Part shown: positions 23,382 to 37,089 of the stretch, in pieces
Layout of the letters: every line of letters starts with the position of its first letter
Numbering within the stretch: position 1 is the stretch's first letter
NCBI GenBank assembly: GCA_029448655.1
Contig: JACCLO010000001.1
Span: 3,038,001-3,102,000, forward strand
Direction: 5' to 3'
Length of the DNA: 64,000 bases
DNA from: Wolfiporia cocos
Taxonomy: Eukaryota; Basidiomycota; Agaricomycetes; Polyporales; Phaeolaceae
Position numbers and translations under genes: made by a program
The notes under the pieces: generated by a model
What the model saw: only the letters and a program-made list of their open reading frames with translations
Databases searched by the model: none
What the model was told of the DNA's origin: nothing

Positions 23382-24743
23382 ATGCTATTGCATTGCGCAC
23401 CGCACGATGAGAAGCAGACGTTGCTGCCTGGTAAGTCTTCCAGGAAAGGTGGAAAGGCCAAATACACCCTGATCATCCATGGGGGAGCGGGTACCATGGA
23501 TGAAGGGCGTTCGACTCCTGAATTGCGCGCACGTTACAAGGCTGCTTTGAGCAGGGCACTAGTAACAGGATACCAAGTCCTCAGCACCGGCGGCGAGGCA
23601 ATGGACGCGGTTGTGGCGGCAGTATCATCCATGGAAGGTGAGCGCTGGATCACGATATATATGCTTCGTTGCTTGGACATTGATGTCGTTATTCACAGAC
23701 TGCGTTTTGCTCAACGCGGGAAAGGGCGCAGTGTTCAATGTCGCGGGCAAGGTGCGTTGCCCGAAGAGATCAACGTTCAACCCAGATTGAAGTGCTACCA
23801 CAGAATGAGCTGGAATCCTCTATTATACTTTCAACTCCTCCTTCTACAGACCGCACCATTCCTGAGACGCGACGCGGTATGGGTATTACCCTTATGACTC
23901 ACGTCCGCAATCCCTCCCAGCTCGCTCGCGCCTTGTATCTCTCTCCCGAGACCGCGCCGTACACAACGCTCCCTGGAGCAACCGCCGAGAAGCTAAGGGA
24001 GGCACTCGGCGTCCAGCTGGTGAATGAGAGCTACTTCTGGACTGAAGCGCGCTGGGGGGGAACACCGCCGCGGTCTAGGTTTGCCCGAGGAACCCCTGCC
24101 CGACCCTGGTCACGACTCAGGCTCGGACGGTGAGCGCCCGACCTGCTGGACCGGATACCGACGGGTACGGTGGGTGCGGTGGCACTGGACGAGCGCGGCT
24201 GCATTGCCGCGTGCACATCGACGGGCGGCCGGACGAATAAGTTGATGGGTCGCGTGGGAGACACCGCACATGGGGGCTGGATTCTGGGCGGATGAATGGA
24301 AGATGAAGGTGTGGGCGAGGCGCACCTGGAGGAAGATCAGGGGCAAGGGTGCAAAGGTGGCTGTTGGCGTGAGTGGGACGGGGGACGGGGACGTACGTGT
24401 AATCTTGCGCGGTATTGTGCTGGGTGTACTGACTAAGGTGCCTATAGTACTTCATCCGGCTTGCGACAGCTTCTGCGATCTGCCGACGGGTCAAATACCT
24501 TCATGAACCACTCGCCAAGGCAGCCAGACATTGCATTGGAGAACTACGCCGCGATGGAGGCGATGGGGGCGTGATTGCTCTCGACAGCCAAGGAAATGGT
24601 ATGTAATATTCCAACTTACGCAGACGCGGGCTTATCACTTCTCAGTCGCCATACCACTCAATTGCTCTGGAATGTACCGTGGAATCATTCGAGAGGATGG
24701 GATTGCCAAAACCGCCATTTTCGATGACGACGAGCTTGACTAG
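23382..24743 (+). pseudogene. Isoaspartyl peptidase/threonine aspartase homologue with three frameshifts
   Basis: Ntn-hydrolase of the plant/human-type asparaginase 2 family. Recognisable parts in order: YTLIIHGGAGTM, GGEAMDAVVAAVSSMEG, VLLNAGKGAVFNVAGK, NELESSIILSTPP, HVRNPSQLARALYLSPE and ESYFWTEARW. Then come [39 protein letters not shown] (with the nucleophilic threonine), [45 protein letters not shown] and MYRGIIREDGIAKTAI. The frame is lost at a run of seven G at about 24054-24060 (one base too many), again near 24131 (one too few) and again near 24267 (one too many). These cannot be removed by introns. Either the gene is a recent pseudogene or the assembly has indel errors. The 5' end is uncertain; 23382 is the first ATG in frame. 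Confidence 0.8.
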
Positions 24744-27566
<2,823 letters not shown>

Positions 27567-29132
27567 GAGGGCTCGAATGCAAGTCATTCATCGACATGTG
27601 GCTAACGGTATGGCATAAGGGATATCTCAGGATTTCTGTACTACGGTGTTTCAGGATCATATGAAACTTGCACTGTGCAGTACTTGCTTGTGGAGAGTCT
27701 GCGTCGGATGACTCGTACCTTGCCGTGATAGCCATTATCGGTCAGCAGTAAATTATGTGAGGTTAGGTATGCGAGAGTTTCTTAACGCGATCACAACGAA
27801 TTGCGTTGATCAGCCTGAGTGACAGATTAGGTCGCACACACGCCGCTGCAGCGGGATATGGTGTACCGTGCCCTGCAGTTGAGTAAATAATTTACAGCTC
27901 GACCTGAAGGAAAGCATGATCACCCAACTCCATTCCACATTTGTCTAGTCTGTCGCTGACAAGAACTATTCAAGGAGCCATTTTCATCGAGCGTCAAGGC
28001 TATTGGAAAACATGGGCAAATATGCGCCACAGTGCAAGTGCGGCGACCTGCAGAACACCAACTTTGACTATGGGCATGGTAATGCCGAGGAAATCGTCAA
28101 GGACCCCTTGTCGGGGTCGTTATATTCTGGAATCTCTTGTATGAGCCTGTATGAGCCATGGTGCATACCGGAGCTTCAGGTCCAGGCCCGAGTATCACCG
28201 TAGTGTCGGAGGTGTGTTGGGCAACAGTTACATCTCACCGTAAGTGCTCATTGCAGCGACGCTGAAAAACAGTGGAGTAAGCGTCTCCTCTTGCATTGGT
28301 GATAACCCCGTTCTCTCTGAGGCCGACAACAGTCCTCGATTTCAGATGGCGCGATCAGAATGGCTCTAAATTTGCTTCGCCCGCAAGTCTGTCTGCTAGC
28401 CCCCGTGACTGGGCTCTGGGTACGCATACCTTATTCTTAGGCCGAGATAGCTCCATGATCCTCCGATTTGCCATCCGTCGGCGAAATCTCGTGGGATCAC
28501 CTGAGCGGCTATAATTTCTACTGAGGCGTGTTTTCTGGTGTCACCGAGTCATCATAAAACTCATTGTTGCGGGGAAAACCACCTTGGAATTTGGCTCTGG
28601 GCCACAATATGTATCATGCTGCAGCGTTCGTTCTACTCCAACGTCACCGATCACAACCTACTTCTGGCCTTGCTATGGAAACTGCCTCGGTCTCGAGATT
28701 ACAGCTCTCTGTGCCCGTCGTCTCGCAGTAGATACGAGCGTCATGACGACATGGACTCGCCGCGCGGTCTAGCCATCACGAGGGATTCCTTCTGCTTATG
28801 TGCCTTTGAGCGGACGGCCCGCTGGTTCCCCGGAGTCGTGTCTCCGCTTCTTTGGCTTTCTATTCCACCGTTTGCAGCTGAGGCGGACCTGAGTGAGAAG
28901 TCGCCTTACCGCTCGGTACCGGATTCTCAAATGTGAACACATGAACATCTATTTGTGCTCAGCTGATGGAAACAAGCTGTCAGAAATACTCGCCAATGGC
29001 TCATCGCGCATGCGGGCAGGTTCATTCTGCAAGGTACGAAAATAGATATTTAACACAGGTATAGGGCCGCAGCCGCAGACAATATAAAATGCGTTAGCAT
29101 GCATGTTGACTCTGTGTAGACAGATCCGCAGC
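27567..29132. other. Region between xylanases 1 and 2
   Basis: About 1.5 kb. A coding-looking fragment near 27990-28200 (+), with KYAPQCKCGDLQNTNFDYGH and MSLYEPWCIPELQ, does not match any family I know and is flanked by stops; it may be a remnant of another gene. A frame at 28538-28936 (+) is not convincing. The last 100 bp are the xylanase 2 promoter. Confidence 0.4.
29083..29088 (+). promoter_or_regulatory. TATA box of xylanase 2
   Basis: TATAAA 50 bp upstream of the ATG at 29133, in the same sequence context as in the two paralogues. Confidence 0.7.
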
Positions 29133-30665
29133 ATGCCGTTGTCGTTGGCTTTCGTCACAATTTCTGCGTTCATTGCAGCCCATACTGTGTCTGCCCTGCC
29201 GCAGGCAACCTCAACGAGCACTATCTTGCCTACTGCGACATCCGTCGTTAAGGGTCTCAATTATCTCGCTCGCAACGCTGGAAAGCTATACTTCGGGACG
29301 GCCACTGACAATTCTGAGCTCAATGACACCACATATACTAGCATTATGGATAACTACTTGCATTTTGGTCAGCTCACCCCAGAGAACAGCATGAAATGGG
29401 TATACGCTCTATCACTATTCGTTCAACTGTACCTAGTATATTCAAAATAAACCGCAATTGACAGGATGCGACAGAACCGGAGCCCGGGGTTTTCACCTTC
29501 GCTGCTGGTGATGTCATTGCGAACCTCGCAAAATCTTACGGAATGTATCTTCGAGGTAACGTTTTGGCATGCATTCATACGCCAGCGGTCTATTCAACGA
29601 TTGTCTCCAGGACACAACTGTGTTTGGTACGAACAGCTACCCGACTGGGTTACGGCCAACAACTATAATGTAACTGGATTAACTGCAGTCGTTGAGAACC
29701 ACGTCTCCACATTGGTTGGACATTATGCAGGCCAAGTGTAAGTGATCTTAATCTTTTCGAAGATCTATCTGAATTTAGTTCGTTGAAAGCTGTGCGTATA
29801 TCATGTGATCGCGGCTCTGCGTCTGACTGAATCTTCCTCTAGATGCCTGGGACGTTATCAACGGTGAGTTCTGTTCACTTAATGCTCTGTGAGAGAGCCT
29901 GATGACATGCTCCAGAGCCACTGAACGATAATGGCACCTTCCGAGAGGATGTCTTCTACGACACGCTTGGTACGGAATATATTCCGATTGCCCTCAAGGC
30001 TGCGCGTGCAGCGGACCCTAATGCGAAGCTATACATCAACGATTACAACATCGAATACGTCGGTATGTGGCGTAGGGACCGGATAGAACCACGAATATTG
30101 ATGCGGGGCACACTGTTCCTCTCTCCTCAAGGGACCAAATCGACCGCGCTTCAAAATCTCATCAAGGAGCTACAGGCGGATGGTGTCCCTATTGACGGTG
30201 TCGGCATGGAGTCTCATTTCATCGTAGGAGAGGTGCCCACTACATTGGTTGAGAATTTCCAAGCATATGCCGACCTTGGTCTCGAATTTGCCATCACTGA
30301 ATTGGACATTCGTATGGAATTGCCGGAGACCGCAGCTTTGTTGGAACAACAGAAGACCGACTTCTACACTGTTGTCAATGCGTGCTTGTCCGTGTCTGCC
30401 TGCAAGGGTGTCACCGTGTGGGACTGGACTGACAAGGTCGGTAGCCACCAATCGTTGATGCGCATAATGGTCACCAACATGACTGCTTTTAGTACTCTTG
30501 GATCCCGAGCACTTTCCCCGGCTACGGCGCTGCTTGCCCTTGGGACGCAGTAAGTGCTTCCACCATACCGCTGGTTGACATGGAGTTGACAATATTTGCA
30601 AGAACTTCGTGAGGAAGCCTGCCTTCGATGGCATTGCTATCGCATTCGAAGGTGGTTCCATATAA
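29133..30665 (+). CDS. GH10 endo-1,4-beta-xylanase 2 (secreted)
   Basis: Close paralogue of xylanase 1 in the same orientation 1.5 kb downstream. A signal peptide (MPLSLAFVTISAFIAAHTVS) precedes ALPQATSTSTILP and the GH10 barrel. Landmarks: [46 protein letters not shown], the nucleophile motif [13 protein letters not shown] and [19 protein letters not shown]. The end is RKPAFDGIAIAFEGGSI. No binding module. The exon before the catalytic motif ends at 29737 and coding resumes at 29843; a 2-nt exon (CT, 29790-29791) is needed between two introns of 52 and 51 nt to give GQVYAWDVINE. An in-frame ATG 30 bp upstream is possible, but 29133 gives the better signal peptide. Confidence 0.93.
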
Positions 30666-30887
30666 TCACGAATTGGAAATGTACTCTGCGGTATATACAT
30701 TTTCAGACGGCTGCATATCTCTGTGTAGTTGGGATAAGCTGTATGTACGAGTGATCGTTGACTATAACTTTGTATGCGCAGAAACACTTTCGATGGATTC
30801 CGAACAAATATCAAGGGTAACGAGCGCGGAGCTGTTCCTCTTCTGCGTCTGGTAAGACCGATGCGGATCATCGACATATGTGATGCA

Positions 30888-32159
30888 CTAGGTGCTCCAC
30901 CATTGCACCACGTCTACACAAAACTCTTCGCATCTTTGCAGAATCTTTTTCTGCTTGCTCACATACAGCCGGGTCTGACGTACCCAGCCATCAGAGCTAT
31001 ATAGCTTGGCACGCCCACTGTTAATGTCGGCCAGTCGCTTCTGGAACCAAATCTCAGCGCTGCTGGACCAGTAGCCTACTGCCAAGCCAGATTTGGCCCA
31101 CGCGTTCGGTGTTGGCCACCATGACTGCTTCGCAACTTGACCCGGAGAGTTAAAAGTAGACCTCGGATCTACAACCGCACGATTAGCAAGATGATAGGCA
31201 TATATACAAATCAAATACGGACCAGTAGAGACATAATACATCCCACATAATATATCTACCTCTGAGCTGGAAACACTATCATCCCAATAGCATTGATATA
31301 AGTCGACCGCCTGGCCGTTCACTAACATTTCTGAAGAGGGCTGGCAGATCCTCTCTAGTTTCTGGAACGCGTGTCGGCAAAGGCGCCATAATATGCCTCC
31401 TTTCAGGACGGCTGCACGCATGTTGCGCCTGGAAAGAAGTGTATCGCGCTCACGTGTATACGTGATGTAGTCAAATTTGTCCGCCCTGAAGGACGCGGGG
31501 CGCCATCGGATGTAGTGGTTAGTTGGGGACGCGATCACCGGGGCTGGAGGGATATCCGCATAAAATGAAACGGTATGAAAGGGGATCCCAAGGAGGAATA
31601 ATTCGCAGGCAACGTCCTCCAGTGAGGGTCCCCAGCCCGCGCGGGCACAGTGGATGACATCGATTGCGGAATGCACGACAAGATCCCATGGTCGCCGGTA
31701 ACGGATATTACGAGGTTGCAGAATGTAGCCGATACTGCCGTTGGCAAATAAGAACGGTTTGACGACAAAATACGGCAGGGGAACTCGAGGGAGGGAAATG
31801 GAACAGAGTGGACTAAGATCCCATATCTCATGGGGAACGCAGTCGGAGGAAAGGAGGGTGGAGACGAAATATTGGATTGTTGCCCGCCTCCGCAGGTCGA
31901 TGTCGAAAGGGTCCTCTCTCTCTGCGAGCGACGCCAGGCACACGTGGAGGTCGAGCAGCTGGAATTTGGGTCTGTTCAGTCGAGCCGTGATGAGTCCATA
32001 GCGGACTGCCAGGATATACTGGATACTTGGGGTGTGCACCGGTGCTGTCGTAACTGTCACATTGAACCTAGGGATTCGTTCAATAATGGACAAACAGAAG
32101 TATACGTGTGCTAATGAACAATGCAGAACTTTCCGCGGCGATAGCTCGTCTGGGTCCAA
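30888..32159 (-). CDS. Conserved Agaricomycete protein of unknown function
   Basis: An uninterrupted frame of about 423 residues, rare in this intron-rich window. From memory it resembles a multi-copy basidiomycete family of unknown function, with blocks such as LAHVYFCLSI, FANGSIGYILQPR, RPWDLVVHSAIDVIHCARAG, CELFLLGIPFHTVSF, RERDTLLSRRNMRAAVLKGG, WPTPNAWAKSGLAVGYWSSS and AEIWFQKRLADINSG. No catalytic motif or membrane segment stands out. The frame opens after a TAA without an ATG; the first codon of the open frame given here is TTG, so the true start must lie in an unseen upstream exon, or the gene is 5'-truncated. It lies between xylanase 2 and ERG20 with no visible link to them. Confidence 0.7.
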   Translation of the reverse strand: MDPDELSPRKVLHCSLAHVYFCLSIIERIPRFNVTVTTAPVHTPSIQYILAVRYGLITARLNRPKFQLLDLHVCLASLAEREDPFDIDLRRRATIQYFVSTLLSSDCVPHEIWDLSPLCSISLPRVPLPYFVVKPFLFANGSIGYILQPRNIRYRRPWDLVVHSAIDVIHCARAGWGPSLEDVACELFLLGIPFHTVSFYADIPPAPVIASPTNHYIRWRPASFRADKFDYITYTRERDTLLSRRNMRAAVLKGGILWRLCRHAFQKLERICQPSSEMLVNGQAVDLYQCYWDDSVSSSEVDILCGMYYVSTGPYLICIYAYHLANRAVVDPRSTFNSPGQVAKQSWWPTPNAWAKSGLAVGYWSSSAEIWFQKRLADINSGRAKLYSSDGWVRQTRLYVSKQKKILQRCEEFCVDVVQWWST

Positions 32160-32507
32160 AGGGGGGGTTGTGGCCTTTGTGGTTTAAGCGGAGGCACATA
32201 CCTGGAATCAAAAACAGGCCAGTTTCCCTGTTGATCCATGAATGAGGAGCGGGAGGTGCATCTGAAGCTGTTCACCCACGGCGACATTTTCTACCGCTGC
32301 AATCATAAAAAAATTCATAAGAAGACACTTGGCGGGTTGCGGCTACCGTGATGGGTAGTCCGTCCTTGTTCGGGACCCGGCGTAGCAAGCTTCGGGATTC
32401 TGGGTGCGTGGAAGCATATTATTGGGATAGCGACAAGCAAGCAGCACGTAAGTTACATCGATTGATTCGCCTCTCGTACCAAGATCAGTAAAGACTCCCA
32501 CTTCCGC
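32160..32507. other. Intergenic region between ERG20 and the orphan gene
   Basis: About 350 bp. It may contain a missing 5' exon of the orphan gene (minus strand). Nothing else is recognised. Confidence 0.4.
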
Positions 32508-34285
32508 CTACTTCGTCCTCTTGTAGATCTTCTGCAAGAAGCTTACGAACACTTCCCGCCTGAGCACGACCTGGCCCTGCGGAGCGACGGGCTCCGCGGG
32601 AATAGTCTCGATGAGGCCCATGATGCGCTTGTACGCCGCTTCCTCGTACTGCTCGTAAAGCTTCGGGATGTCCATCTCGTGGTACAGAGCCTTCACGCGC
32701 GCCTCGGCCGCCGCGTCCTTGCGGCCGTAGTTCGCATCAAGAACTGTGCGCTGCTCGGGCGTCGCGTGCGCAAGGGCGGTGTTGATGCACCACGAGCATT
32801 TGTTGTCGATGATGTCCGTGCCGATCTTGCCGATTTGCTCCGGCGTGCCCGCGAAGTCGAGGAAGTCGTCCTGGACCTGGAAGTATTCGCCGAGAGGAAT
32901 GAGAATCGACCGTGCGAGTTCATACGGGTCGTTGGAGGCCGAATGCGGGATGCCACACATGTACATCGCAGCTGCTACGGGTAGATAGAAGGAATAGTAA
33001 GCGGTCTTATAGATCACGATGAGCTTGTGCCTGTGGAGGTACGGAAAAAGTAAGACTGCGACATTGTCGAATGATTATGGCACTACGTACTTCTCCAGCG
33101 AGAATTTGGTTAGGTCGACATGATCCTCAGGAGCGGTAATTAGATCGATGAGCTGACCTATCTCTGTTTGGTATGTAGTCTTGCGCGAAGCATGAATACT
33201 TCGCTATCAGGTAGAAGACAGTGATAATCACCTCATGGAAGAGCTCGATTAGGTAGCCATAGCACGGGTCCGAGCGGAAGTGGGACTTGATCAGGTAGTA
33301 GATGGCCATCTCGAGCATGAACGAGTCATTGACTGCGATGAGATTCACTCGCTCCAGCCTGTAGTAACATGGTTGCCCTCGGCGAGTGACTGATTGGTCC
33401 ATCATGTCGTCCGAGACGAGGAAAAAGGCTTGAAGCTACAACATCTTGTAATTAGTCGATGTTTGCAGCAAGAATTCTGGTCCAACGCACGAACTCGACA
33501 CACCAGCCAAGGAGTGCCGCCTTGAAGTATTCCTCATCGGTAAGAGACCGTCCTTTGAGGATCTCGACCGTGTCGACGACCGCCAAGCCTCGGTTCAGCT
33601 TTCCACCAGGCACGTTGTAGTCGAGGTTCTGAGTGACAGCATTAGCCCTGGTGACTCAAACATCGTTGTAGGAGAAAGATTCGGTGGACAACATTCAAAG
33701 GCAAGTACATGTGGGATCAGCACTGTACATCAATTCATGATGCAGGCGACCACAGTAATAGCGCAAGCCATCTGTCTCAAGCTTATCGCGATACGCGACG
33801 ACAAGTAGTACTCTCGACGTTGTGCACTGATCTTTGGTCAATTGCGCACTCCTCCGTAGCGTGGGTTTCTAGATGCCCAGCCATCAGACACGCGTATGTG
33901 CTCTGATCTGCGCGGCCTGCAATCGGGATGCATTTGCGTTACAAGCAGATGCAATCGCAAGTGGCTGTACCGCAGATGTAATGCAAAGCAAGCGAAGCAC
34001 GCAAGATGCGCCAACGCAATCGCGCATCTACGCCGATCTCCCTGCACAGTGGAAATCACCAACGTGATGGAGTATTTCCCGTTATCTTCAGATTGTGGCA
34101 GATACCACACTGACAATACTCGGATAAGACCCTAAGATGCAGCGTATACACACCTTGGTGTACCACTCCTTCGCATCCTCGGGCATACCCTGCGCAGCGA
34201 GATGCGCAACAAGCTCGTCGCGCAAGACCGGGAAGACGGCCTCAAATTTCTGCCTCTTTTGTACCTTGGCGCTGGAACTCGACAT
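32508..34285 (-). CDS. ERG20: Farnesyl diphosphate synthase
   Basis: Cytosolic prenyltransferase that makes geranyl and farnesyl diphosphate for sterols, prenylation and terpenes. The start [20 protein letters not shown] lies at 34285; an ATG further up at 34327 is also in frame. Exon 2 reads [20 protein letters not shown]. The first aspartate-rich motif is in [18 protein letters not shown] and the second in [12 protein letters not shown]. Other marks are [34 protein letters not shown] and the C-terminus [12 protein letters not shown]. Both metal-binding motifs are complete. Intron 1 (33629-34153) is 525 nt, ten times the usual size. No terpene synthase lies nearby, so this looks like the primary-metabolism copy. 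Confidence 0.95.
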
Positions 34286-35216
34286 GATGGCGGAAGAGGA
34301 AGACGTGTTAGGGGCGATTGCAAGCAAAGGTGGTGGCTATATGCGCTGCGAGTGAGGAGGAGCGAGGACCTTGTACGAGAAATTAAGATGGTGCCACCGC
34401 GGTGGATTCCCATCTATCGGACAACCATCGATCGTTCGAACGGGCTTTATCGTTCGACTAGAAGGCTCTGAATAGACATTGTCATTGTGCTGACGTCCTA
34501 TGTGCACCGCGGGGAAGAAGGGGCGATAGAATTGGACAACAGAGGCAAGTAACATTCCAAGCGGACTCGCTATGTCAATGCATATGGTGCCGTCGCCTGG
34601 TAATACAAGTAACGTTTAGGTAAGCGCTGGGAATGGCTTCTATATATATATAGTCACTACATATGCCTCTACGTCTACGGAAGTGTAAATCTGCATCTTA
34701 GCTTTCCGACCGGGCACGAATTATATTGTGTTCGCATTGGATATGGTGATAAGATGCATAACAGAATGTAGTATTCTCGCAAATGCAAGCTCGGGAGGAT
34801 ATAATGGAATTGTTCAGAGATTATTGAAGGTGCAATGGGAAGAGCAAATAGTCAGGCACCAGAATTCAGTCGCTATTATATATAGATCATTGGAAGGCTA
34901 CTATGCTGCGGCTGGAAGGATTACTGATGGTTTCCAAAGAAATCCGTGTAGCCATCTGCTCCTCTCATAAACTTTCGCTGGATGGATTGTCTCTAGACGC
35001 TGTGGTGACCGAGCAAGCTTTGTACGAAAGTAGCGCTATTATCTAGGGCCTGCACCATAGGCTCAGAGGGATCAACAAAGGGCCGATTACATACGACTCA
35101 ATGACACCACAAGCGCTTGACTAGGTCCAACGCTCGTGATTAACCGCAACGTCGCCGACGCCGAACTCATCTCGCACACAAATGTTGTATTCAGCGACGT
35201 GGTTGCCCTCCAGACC
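34286..35216. other. Divergent intergenic region
   Basis: About 930 bp between ERG20 and the peroxin gene. It contains a TA run at about 34641-34652 and AT-rich DNA around 34860-34885. No gene is recognised. Confidence 0.5.
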
Positions 35217-36820
35217 ATGTCGGTACAACTGCCAGATACCAGGAGCCCGAGTCAGCTACCACTAGTCGACTTTCTGAACACACTTCCATCCCCGCTCACA
35301 ACCGCACTCGTCGGACTTGCCCCTTACATCTCCCGGGTCCGCTATGGAGTACAAATACTGAGCTGGAAGACGTCATGGGAGGAAAGCTGGATCGCTATAG
35401 CGGTCTGGTGGGCAGTTTGTATGCTGGCAGATGTTGGTGCCAGGTATGTCATATACAACCATCTGTACGCCGGCACCGCTGACCACTCATGGGCAGGTAC
35501 TGTCTGCCACTGGCTGTTATGCTTGGACTCGTGGTGGCAAGATCGTCACAGACTAAGCATATCACGCCCGCAGTGGTCACCGAAGACATGCTGCAGCAAA
35601 CTGTGGCAGATTTGTCCACCCTGCATGCCCTCCTGCCTGTTATTCCGCCGACGACACCCAATATACTTCCATTGCACGTCCTGCTCCGAGTGGCTGCAAT
35701 TCTCTACGTTCCATACTTACTCCTTACAAATTTCGTCCGTCTCCGCGTCCTTCTCGCGCTCGCTGGCACGGTCCTGCTAACCTGGCGCGCGCGTTGGGCC
35801 TCTCTTCTCCGCCGAGCGCTGTGGAGGAGTGCATACGTCCGCTGGACTATCTATCGCATCTGGTCGTTCCTCTCTGGGCAGTCTCTTCCTCCACGAATTC
35901 CCTCCGCGAGCGCTGCTGCTGCACCCGCGCACCTGGAGACGGCGCCTGAGCCGGCCAACTCGGTCCTCTTTCTATTCACGGTGTATGAGAACCAGCGATG
36001 GTGGATGGGGCTTGACTGGACGGCGGCGCTGCTCCCAGGCGAGCGTCCGGCATGGTGCACCGCAGCACTGCAGCCCGCGCCTCCACCTGCAGCGTTCGCG
36101 CTGCCTGCTCCCACTACTGTGTACGTGCGCTCCGGCAGTGGCAAGGACGCTGGTGCGCGCGTCAAGCGCACCGCACGCTGGGCATGGGGGGAGCCGGAGT
36201 GGCGCGTCGTCGTTCACCGAGACGGCGAGGCGAGCGCCCGTGTGGAACGCCCACTCCCGCAGGAGGAAGCGCCGGCGGTGGGCACGGCATCGCGCATGCT
36301 GAGGGCTGCAGGGAAGATGCGCGAGGGGAGCGTGAGCTTGAGCAATGGTATCCCGGAGCGCGCGCGCGACGAAGGAGACGTGAAGGCCCCTGAGGAGGAA
36401 GGGCGCGAGGGCGAGCTGATCACGGACGCTGATGGGTGGGTCTATGCGGACAATAAGTGGGAGGGTGCGAGCGCGAAGGGAGGGATGGGCAAGGTGCGTT
36501 GCGCGCTTCGCTGTATGCGTAATGGACTGATGGTAGATGAACAGTACACGCGCTACAGACGGTGGACGCGCATCGCTGTGCTAAGTGAAACAGTGGAGCC
36601 TGCTGGTCCCGGCGATGTCGGGATACAGAAAGACGAGAAGGTCACAGCACCGTTAACTGCTACTTCTCCCGTGTATCCGACTGTGCTTCCAGACTGGGAA
36701 CCAGCACATGGTAGACATGACAGCTTGGACAAGAAGATAATTGGGCAGGGTTCGCATGGCGAGGACGATGGTCTCAGGAAACGGTTGAAGGCGGTCGTCC
36801 AGGGCACGGCGCATTCATGA
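35217..36820 (+). CDS. Pex24/Pex30-type peroxin with dysferlin domain
   Basis: Membrane protein of the fungal Pex24/Pex28-32 group, which acts at ER-peroxisome contacts and controls peroxisome number. Exon 1 starts MSVQLPDTRSPSQLPLVDFL; a single intron of about 50 nt (35443-35495) is followed by one long exon. The first 200 residues hold several hydrophobic segments (WIAIAVWWAVCMLADVGA, LPLAVMLGLVVA, VLLRVAAILYVPYLLLTNFV, LALAGTVLLTW). The dysferlin-type domain follows, with YENQRWWMGLDWTAALLPG, then WGEPEWRVVVHRDG, DGWVYADNKWEG and YTRYRRWTRIAVLSE, all rich in the typical paired tryptophans. The tail is polar. The inner region is GC-rich. It converges on xylanase 3. Confidence 0.85.
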
Positions 36821-37089
36821 TGGGGCTCTGCACGAAGGCTGAATTTTGTGCTGAGCAGTTTGACTCCGTAAACTCACAGGCTGTACTGGCTCGCGAAAAG
36901 TATTTCACACGATTGCGATATTTTGCCATCGAAGCTGTATGTATGTACGTCATACCTTGTCCCAATCGTCTCATGCATAGTTCAATTTGTAAAGTTGTTG
37001 CGTAAGTTAGTATATTGCGATGTTGGCTCAGGATTTTGACATCCGCGAGTGCAGGTTGAATTACGCGACAAGTGTATTGATGAAACTCA

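Noticed and set aside
28538..28936. 132-residue open frame between xylanases 1 and 2
   Set aside because: No family, biased composition and stops on both sides; not enough support for a gene.
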